A DNA stretch of 64,000 nucleotides from Alistipes sp. ZOR0009. Its GTDB lineage: Bacteria > Bacteroidota > Bacteroidia > Bacteroidales > ZOR0009. Below are positions 58,531-64,000 of this stretch, piece after piece (within the stretch, counting starts at the first letter, position 1; every line of letters starts with the position of its first letter). The stretch is from contig NZ_JTLD01000002.1 in assembly GCF_000798815.1 (NCBI RefSeq), positions 1 through 64,000 on the forward strand, in the 5' to 3' direction. The notes beneath the pieces are model-generated. The model did no database searches. It saw nothing but the letters and a program-made list of their open reading frames with translations, and was not told the DNA's origin. The translations under genes were made by a program, and so were the position numbers.

Positions 58531-59532
58531 ATGGCTGTACATAAAAGCCTATGGGCTTCAATTAAAAAAACGAAGTTCGATAACTTTGTTTTGGCAATTT
58601 TGGGGATGATTCTTCTTGGTAGGTTTTTGCCTCAGGTTGGAGTTTACCGCGGAGTTGTAGATTTAGATAAAATTTCGGACGTAGGTGTTTCGCTTATATT
58701 TTTCTTTTATGGGCTTAAGCTAAGTCCCGATAAGCTGCGAAGTGATTTAGGAAACCTACGCCTTCATGCCGTGGTACAGGCTGCTACCTTTGTAGTCTTT
58801 CCTCTGGTAGTTTTGGTTGCTATGCATCTTTTCTCAACTCCATCTACCTCCTTATTGTGGGTTGGTGCCTTTTTTATGGCGGCTTTACCTTCTACCGTTT
58901 CCTCTTCTGTTGTGATGGTTTCGATTGCCAAAGGGAATATCCCAGCAGCAATTTTCAATGCCAGCATCTCCAGCTTGGTTGGAGTGTTCGTGACACCACT
59001 TTGGATGGGGCTTATTTTGACATCTGGAACAATGCAGATGGCAGACATGTCTGGTGTTGTGGTAAAGCTCATTTGTCAGGTGCTAGTTCCTGTGGCTGTT
59101 GGCATGATGCTTAACCGTCGTTGGGGGAAATGGGCTGCTTCGCATTCTAAAGGGTTGAAGCTTTTTGATCAATCCGTAATTCTATCCATCGTTTACATGT
59201 CGTTCAGCGAGTCTTTTTCTAAGAACTTGTTCTCAGAATTGTCGTGGGTAAACTTGGTTGTTTTGTTTGTCGGAGTTGTGGCTTTGTTTTACCTCGTTTA
59301 TGGGCTAATAAGCATTGCTTCGAAGTCGTTAGTTTTTAGTCGAGAAGATCGGATAACGGCGCTGTTTTGTGGTTCTAAGAAATCGTTGGTTCATGGAACG
59401 GTAATGTCCAGCATCCTGTTTTCGGGAATGGGAAGTTTGGGAATTATTTTGCTACCAATAATGGTTTACCACGCATTGCAGCTCGTTATCGTGAGTTTTA
59501 TCGCTCAGCGAATGAGCGATGAAGTTGATTAG
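58531..59532 (+). CDS. Bile acid:sodium symporter (BASS) family transporter
   Basis: This inner-membrane protein of about 333 residues has nine or ten membrane helices and the BASS/SBF-like fold of the YfeH type. Recognisable stretches are ISDVGVSLIFFFYGLKLS at the second helix and the loop FMAALPSTVSSSVVMVSIAKGN, where the Pro-rich crossing helices bind sodium. Substrates of this subgroup range over organic anions and sterols, so none is named. The start is placed at MAVHKSLWAS (58531), since the longer frame overlaps the previous gene. A terminator follows at 59563. Confidence 0.85.
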   Translation: MAVHKSLWASIKKTKFDNFVLAILGMILLGRFLPQVGVYRGVVDLDKISDVGVSLIFFFYGLKLSPDKLRSDLGNLRLHAVVQAATFVVFPLVVLVAMHLFSTPSTSLLWVGAFFMAALPSTVSSSVVMVSIAKGNIPAAIFNASISSLVGVFVTPLWMGLILTSGTMQMADMSGVVVKLICQVLVPVAVGMMLNRRWGKWAASHSKGLKLFDQSVILSIVYMSFSESFSKNLFSELSWVNLVVLFVGVVALFYLVYGLISIASKSLVFSREDRITALFCGSKKSLVHGTVMSSILFSGMGSLGIILLPIMVYHALQLVIVSFIAQRMSDEVD

Positions 59533-59562
59533 CTGCATAAGATGTTAGATTTGCCTTAAGAT

Positions 59563-59594
59563 ATCCCTATTGAATAGATTCGATAGGGATTTTT
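59563..59594 (+). terminator. Terminator after the BASS transporter
   Basis: ATCCCTAT-t-GAAT pairs with ATTC-g-ATAGGGAT around a 2-base centre and is followed by TTTT. Confidence 0.75.
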
Positions 59595-59655
59595 GGTATA
59601 TTGTCCGTAATAATTTGTACCGTAACTACACCACCAAAACCATAACAGAAACGCT

Positions 59656-60384
59656 ATGTTTAAACGATTTGGCATCGCAGTGTTGCTGCTGCTAGCATAC
59701 GAAGGGCATGCTCAGCTACTACCAGCATCGGGGCGCGATTTGATTCGTCAGATGTACGAAAAGAACCATCAGAAGTTTTATACTACGCTCACCTTTTCTC
59801 AAAAAGTTTTTAATTATCAGAATGATTCGGTTACATCCACCGATGTGTGGCATGAGGCCTATTCCTCGCCGAGTAACCTTATTTTGAAATTCAGCAGCTG
59901 GGAAAGTGGGAATGGAGTGGTGTTTGCTAAAGATAGCCTTTACACCTACGAGAAGGGGATTTTGAAGAGTAAAAGGCAGCGTGTGCACGATTTGCTGGTT
60001 TTGGGCTTCGATGTGAATAATGTTGCTCCGGATGTGATGATTCCTCGAATTGCAGGCATTGGATATAACCTAAACAAAATTGAGAGATCGATGTGCCTAG
60101 GTCGGAATGCCTGGCTGGTTGGAAATTCTGAGACCAAATGTTTTTGGGTTGATATGGAAACTTTGCTGTTTTTGAAGATGTCTGATAAAACGGGCGACAA
60201 TCCGCGCAGCGTAGAGTTTGCGAAGTATGAAAATGTGGAAGGCTGCCCTGTAGCAACGGAAATAAGGTTCTACAAAAACAGCGGACGGCTCTATATGGTC
60301 GAAAGCTACTTCAATGTTCGGCCTAATGTGGCTGTAAATGCCGAAATTTTTAACCCGTTTAGGTTTGCTGAGGCTAGGTGGTAG
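59656..60384 (+). CDS. Secreted LolA-like protein
   Basis: The 242-residue protein has a signal peptide (AVLLLLAYEGHAQ) and a beta-rich mature part with the pattern of outer-membrane-lipoprotein-sorting-like (LolA/RseB fold) domains: LILKFSSWESGNGVVFAKDSLYTYEKG in the first half and SVEFAKYENVEGCPVATEIRF in the second. It is not the canonical LolA gene by length and context. It could bind lipid or lipoprotein acyl chains in the periplasm. It stands alone with a terminator downstream. Confidence 0.6.
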   Translation: MFKRFGIAVLLLLAYEGHAQLLPASGRDLIRQMYEKNHQKFYTTLTFSQKVFNYQNDSVTSTDVWHEAYSSPSNLILKFSSWESGNGVVFAKDSLYTYEKGILKSKRQRVHDLLVLGFDVNNVAPDVMIPRIAGIGYNLNKIERSMCLGRNAWLVGNSETKCFWVDMETLLFLKMSDKTGDNPRSVEFAKYENVEGCPVATEIRFYKNSGRLYMVESYFNVRPNVAVNAEIFNPFRFAEARW

Positions 60385-60441
60385 GTTGTGAGCCTTGCGA
60401 GATAAAATGGGTGCCTTTAGAGTTAGATTGATATAAACAGC

Positions 60442-60472
60442 AAAGAGCAGGAGATAATCCTGCTCTTTTACT
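60442..60472. terminator. Bidirectional terminator
   Basis: AAAGAGCAGGA / TCCTGCTCTTT with a 5-base loop separates the LolA-like gene from the convergent DUF4249 lipoprotein. Confidence 0.8.
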
Positions 60473-60505
60473 TTTAAACCGGTTCCGATTTGATTAAACC
60501 GCCTT

Positions 60506-61378
60506 TTACTTTATGCTGATACTTTTGGTGACGCTTGTATACCCTCCAAATATGCCTACTCCGTTTGTTACATTGGTAAATACCTGCACTGGTTGCACTA
60601 CAGGAATGTCGACTGTTTGCATGTACAGGTAGTAGGTGCGCTTGTACTCCCAGAATTCTTCTGTACATCGTTTAAGCACCACCTCTAGCGTCGCGTTGTT
60701 GGCTCCGCTGCTATACCCGTTATCAAGAAATGAAAATATAATGCTTTTTGTATTTCCGTTGAAGTTTCTATCCTGAAATAGAAGCTGTGCTTCATACACT
60801 CCATCTAGGCTGTTCTCGCAATCAAAATCTTTTGTTGTTATGCCAATGTTGGAGTAGCTCGAGTAGCTTCCTTTTTCACGAACCTCCAGGATGTAGTAGT
60901 CTTCCGTATCTGCAGTGTCTATAATTTCTGCTGTTACCTGAATTACGGCGTCTCCTTCATAGGTAGCTTTGCGCGCGCTTATATTTCCTAGGGTAGGGTA
61001 GTTGGGTACGTATGTCGAGGCGCTAACCGTAGGAAAGCCTTCCTCAAAAAGTTCAACGTCGTAGAAGCTGCCCATTTGGGCTTTTTCTGTTGACACGTAG
61101 TACCCTTTTCCAATGTTGTTCAGCGTCACAATTTCTCCATCTACATAGAGGAATGGCGTGGCGTTATCTATATATTTAGTGCTCGTATTGTTGAATAGGG
61201 GAGTTGTCTTTCCTATAAAAATCTTTAGTAGGCTGTCGGCCGTAATCCCCGCGTTAACTACCATTTTAGTTTCGCCTTTGGGAAGGTAGATTTGGGCATC
61301 CTTTTCGCAGGAGCCGAGGGTAAGGCTTAATGAAAAGAAAATAGCGGCAGCGATTGGTATGCGGATACTTCTACTCAT
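60506..61378 (-). CDS. DUF4249 lipoprotein
   Basis: The 290-residue lipoprotein has its acylated Cys24 in LTLGSCEKD, with an acidic/lysine stretch after it, as in surface lipoproteins of this phylum. DUF4249 proteins are almost always encoded next to a TonB-dependent receptor. The domain covers about residues 40-290 (KMVVNAGITADSLLKIFIG, then YYVSTEKAQMGSFYDVELFEEGFPTV). It is 3 bases downstream of the receptor gene on the same strand and probably sits on it as an accessory substrate-binding lipoprotein. The ligand is unknown. Confidence 0.9.
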   Translation of the reverse strand: MSRSIRIPIAAAIFFSLSLTLGSCEKDAQIYLPKGETKMVVNAGITADSLLKIFIGKTTPLFNNTSTKYIDNATPFLYVDGEIVTLNNIGKGYYVSTEKAQMGSFYDVELFEEGFPTVSASTYVPNYPTLGNISARKATYEGDAVIQVTAEIIDTADTEDYYILEVREKGSYSSYSNIGITTKDFDCENSLDGVYEAQLLFQDRNFNGNTKSIIFSFLDNGYSSGANNATLEVVLKRCTEEFWEYKRTYYLYMQTVDIPVVQPVQVFTNVTNGVGIFGGYTSVTKSISIK

Positions 61379-61381
61379 AGT

Positions 61382-63988
61382 CTAAAATTTGAGGCTGTAG
61401 GATACAGACGGTATTAGGGTAAATAAGCCCACAGTGGTAAATGTACCTTTGTCGTAGTTGGGGTACACGTAAAAGGTGTTTAGGCGGTTGTAAACGTTGT
61501 AAACACCCAGCGTCCAAGTGCGTTCGTACCATCTTTTTTTCTTTCGGAAGTTTACTCCAAAATCTAGGCGATGATACGAGGGAAGTCTCACATTGTTTCG
61601 GTTGCTAATGTAGCTTACTTGATTTTTGGAGCCTGTGCCGCTAACGTCTCCTTCGTAGGCCGGATAGTTGTCGGTTCCTAAGGTGTATGCGCGTCCTGTG
61701 CTGTAAACCCAAGTGGCTCCAACATCAATTTTAGGCGAAAACTGGTAGTTGCAGGTAATGCTTACATCGTGACGGCGGTCGTAGCTGTAGGGAAATTTTT
61801 TGCCAAAATTGAGCTCGTTAAAAGTTCTATCGCTCCAGCTTAGGGTGTAGCCAATCCATCCTGTTAGCTTACCAACCTTTTTCTCGATAAGAAACTCGGC
61901 TCCATAGCAATCTCCCTTTCCGGAAGTAACCTTGTCTTCCCAGTTAACGTCGCTTGTGTTGAAGATGCTTCCATCTTTATACTCAATGATTCGATTCATG
62001 CGCTTGTAGTAGGTTTCAAGGCTAAAAAGAACATCGCCCAAGTTATACGTGTAGCCAAGGGCTACTTGGCGCGAGTGTTGAGGCTTGACCTTTTTGGTGG
62101 TTGGCACCCACAAGTCAGACGGTAACGATAGCGATCCCGAAGTAAGAAAGTGTAGGTACTGCGACATCTCGGCGTATGAAAACTTTATGGAGGAGCGGTT
62201 GGAGGTTAGCCAGCTTAGCGATAGTCTTGGCTCTATGGAGCAGTAGGTGTGGCTATCTACATTAAAAAGCGATGTTCGGAGTCCAAAATTACCGGTAAGG
62301 CGAGAGGTTAGCCTTATTTGGTCTTCGTAGTAGGCCGCCAGCTCTTTGGCGTAGATGTGCTTGTTCTCAACCTCCTTATCTTCGGTACCCTGTTCTGTGA
62401 TTATCTGCTCGCTAACCGAAGGGCTAAAGATGTGGTATATTGCAGACACCCCAAATTTCATGGTATGCTTGGTAGATGGCAGGTAGTCGAAGTCTATTTT
62501 GGCGCCAATGTCATCAATACCCGAAAGGAAGCGGCTGGTTATATCCTGGTTGTTATCTGGCTCGTCCGATTTTTGGGTGTAGCTGTTCTTTATCCTAAAG
62601 TTGTAGCGGGTAAATGTTGTCGTTGTGTTGGCAAAAAGCTTCGGCGAGAAGATGTGGTTCCAGCGGAGGGCTGCAATTCCATTTCCCCAGTTAATGCCGA
62701 AGTTGAGCTTTTCTATTGACGATACCTCGTTTATCGAAAAGTTATCCTCGTACTTATAGCTCATCACGTCTCGCCCTTTGTACAGGCTCAGGTAGAGGCG
62801 GTCGTTATCCGAAAATTTATGGTTGATTTTGGCGTTTATGTCGTAGAAGTAGACAGACGGGATCTCGTTATATCCCGATTTGTCGCTCGATAGGGCTTTA
62901 AATAGCAGATCGGCGTAGGTGCGCCTAGCCGACACAATGAAGGAGGTTCTGTTTTTTACTATCGGGCCGTTTATGCTAAGCTTCGACGAGATAAATCCGA
63001 GGGCAACTTCGCCTTCGTACTTTTCCATGTTTCCGTCCTTCATGCGGATATCAACAACCGAAGAAAGCCGCTCGCCAAATCGGGCAGGGAATCCGCCTTT
63101 GAGCAGCTGGGTGCTGTTGATGGCATCGGCGTTGAAGATCGAAAAGAAGCCCAGCAGGTGCGCTGCATTGTAGATGGGAACCCCATCGAGCAGTATGAGG
63201 TTTTGGTCGGGGCTACCTCCTCTGATGTACATCCCCGCGCTGCCTTCGTTGCCCGTTTTTACGCCGGGCAGCAGCTGCAGCGTTTTTAGCACGTCGGCTT
63301 CGCCAAAAAGGATGGGGGTACTTTTTACGTAGTCCATCGATATGGTGTTGGCGCTCATCTGCGGCTTGAAGTGAAAGTCCAGCTCCTTATTTCCTTTAAC
63401 CACCACCTCCTCCAGCAGCTGGCCGGGCGATAGGCTCACGTTGAGCGATAGGTTTTCTTTTAGGTCTATCTGCTTTACTTGTGGTCGATACCCTACAAAA
63501 GTAAAGGCCAGCTCGTAGCTGCCCTCCTCCAGCGTGATGCTGTAAAAGCCAAATTCGTTGGTGCTTGTTCCTATGGGCTGCCCCTTAACGGCAACCGTTG
63601 CGGCTATGAGCTTTTCGCTGCTTCCATCCTGCGATAGGTAGCCGCTAATGGTGTACTTTTTTTTTTTCGTGGGTGTGGGTGGCCTTACCGGGGCTTTCAC
63701 CTCTTCGAGTATGAACGAGTGCGCCTCTACGCGGATAATCTTAAAGCCAGTTTTTTGGGTGAGCTGCTGCAGCGCCTCCTCTACGTTTTTGTTTTCGATG
63801 TTTACGTTAACCTTTACTTTATCGGTGAGGCTGGGGTTGTAGGCTATTTGTACGTTATATTTTTTCGAGATGGATTTAAGGGCTTGGGTGAGGGTAACCT
63901 GGGCGAAGTGCTGGGTTACCCGCTGCTGGGCTCGGGTTTTTATCCCCCCAAACAAAAAAAGTAGCAGTATAAAGGGAACAAGGAGCAC
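61382..63988 (-). CDS. TonB-dependent outer membrane receptor with STN domain (start near the edge)
   Basis: The 868-residue receptor starts with a hydrophobic signal segment (LLVPFILLLFLFGGIKTRAQQ). It continues with an STN domain (about 25-100, LTQALKSISKKYNVQIAYNP), a carboxypeptidase-D regulatory-like beta-sandwich (about 113-190, GYLSQDGSSEKLIAATVAV), a plug domain with YIRGGSPDQNLILLDGVPIY, and a 22-strand barrel ending in LKF. An STN domain usually means signalling to a FecR-type anti-sigma factor, which would be off-window. The first codon here is a GTG near the edge; the true start may lie beyond position 64000. It is upstream of the DUF4249 gene. Confidence 0.92.
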   Translation of the reverse strand: MLLVPFILLLFLFGGIKTRAQQRVTQHFAQVTLTQALKSISKKYNVQIAYNPSLTDKVKVNVNIENKNVEEALQQLTQKTGFKIIRVEAHSFILEEVKAPVRPPTPTKKKKYTISGYLSQDGSSEKLIAATVAVKGQPIGTSTNEFGFYSITLEEGSYELAFTFVGYRPQVKQIDLKENLSLNVSLSPGQLLEEVVVKGNKELDFHFKPQMSANTISMDYVKSTPILFGEADVLKTLQLLPGVKTGNEGSAGMYIRGGSPDQNLILLDGVPIYNAAHLLGFFSIFNADAINSTQLLKGGFPARFGERLSSVVDIRMKDGNMEKYEGEVALGFISSKLSINGPIVKNRTSFIVSARRTYADLLFKALSSDKSGYNEIPSVYFYDINAKINHKFSDNDRLYLSLYKGRDVMSYKYEDNFSINEVSSIEKLNFGINWGNGIAALRWNHIFSPKLFANTTTTFTRYNFRIKNSYTQKSDEPDNNQDITSRFLSGIDDIGAKIDFDYLPSTKHTMKFGVSAIYHIFSPSVSEQIITEQGTEDKEVENKHIYAKELAAYYEDQIRLTSRLTGNFGLRTSLFNVDSHTYCSIEPRLSLSWLTSNRSSIKFSYAEMSQYLHFLTSGSLSLPSDLWVPTTKKVKPQHSRQVALGYTYNLGDVLFSLETYYKRMNRIIEYKDGSIFNTSDVNWEDKVTSGKGDCYGAEFLIEKKVGKLTGWIGYTLSWSDRTFNELNFGKKFPYSYDRRHDVSITCNYQFSPKIDVGATWVYSTGRAYTLGTDNYPAYEGDVSGTGSKNQVSYISNRNNVRLPSYHRLDFGVNFRKKKRWYERTWTLGVYNVYNRLNTFYVYPNYDKGTFTTVGLFTLIPSVSYSLKF

Positions 63989-64000
63989 CTGCGCTCCTTT

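Overview
The window is a gene-dense chromosomal segment from an anaerobic member of the phylum Bacteroidota, most likely order Bacteroidales. The evidence is a TonB-dependent receptor with an STN domain next to a DUF4249 lipoprotein, DUF2723, DUF2797, PspC/PadR and YceI/U32 genes, several candidate -7 boxes of the Bacteroidota form TAnnTTTG, and almost no Shine-Dalgarno sequences. Genus cannot be fixed from the sequence. I see no phage, insertion sequence, CRISPR array or plasmid gene.

Layout. 0.1-5.4 kb: an unknown small gene, a rhodanese, then a fermentation block on the minus strand (pflB, pflA, focA) for cleaving pyruvate to acetyl-CoA and formate. 5.7-12.7 kb: a strongly acidic small protein, an AspT/YidE-type transporter, a secreted M1 aminopeptidase and DNA polymerase I. 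12.7-13.5 kb: a long non-coding gap with a degenerate ~42-bp-period hairpin array. 13.5-18.5 kb: asnB, a polyprenyl synthase, an orphan C5 cytosine methyltransferase, an Lrp/AsnC regulator and tRNA-Arg(CCT). 18.5-23.3 kb (minus): fabH, plsX, rpmF, DUF177 and typA, linking fatty-acid/phospholipid and ribosome synthesis. 23.3-23.7 kb: a well-formed cobalamin riboswitch with no gene on its own strand, facing the 3' end of an AsmA-like gene.

26.3-34.7 kb: rhomboid protease, bactofilin, a second polyprenyl synthase, a YceI / outer-membrane barrel / YceI cluster, a U32 protein fused by translation to a ferredoxin, two lipoproteins and a GNAT enzyme. 34.9-38.3 kb: a three-gene NADH-linked [FeFe]-hydrogenase (hydC-hydB-hydA) with an unusually short HydB. 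38.4-49.9 kb: rsgA, AIM24, mnmH (selenouridine synthase), an unknown gene, a large DUF2723 membrane protein, a SUI1-like factor, a metalloprotease-propeller-barrel outer membrane protein, 5-formyl-THF cyclo-ligase and a P4-type acid phosphatase. 50-52.7 kb: ECF sigma factor, membrane anti-sigma-like protein and outer membrane protein. 52.7-60.4 kb: a degenerate ThiF-fold protein, pepE, DUF2797, a PspC/PadR/PspC operon, tRNA-Gln(TTG), a BASS-family transporter and a LolA-like protein. 60.5-64 kb: a DUF4249 lipoprotein and a TonB-dependent receptor cut near its start by the window edge.

Together, PFL/FocA and the NADH-dependent hydrogenase describe an organism that disposes of reductant as formate and H2. 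The most interesting item is the orphan cobalamin riboswitch at 23.4 kb. Secondary items are the hairpin array upstream of asnB, the minimal HydB, the gluzincin-barrel protein and the E1-like protein with altered catalytic residues. All functional calls rest on reading motifs by eye; no database search was run.
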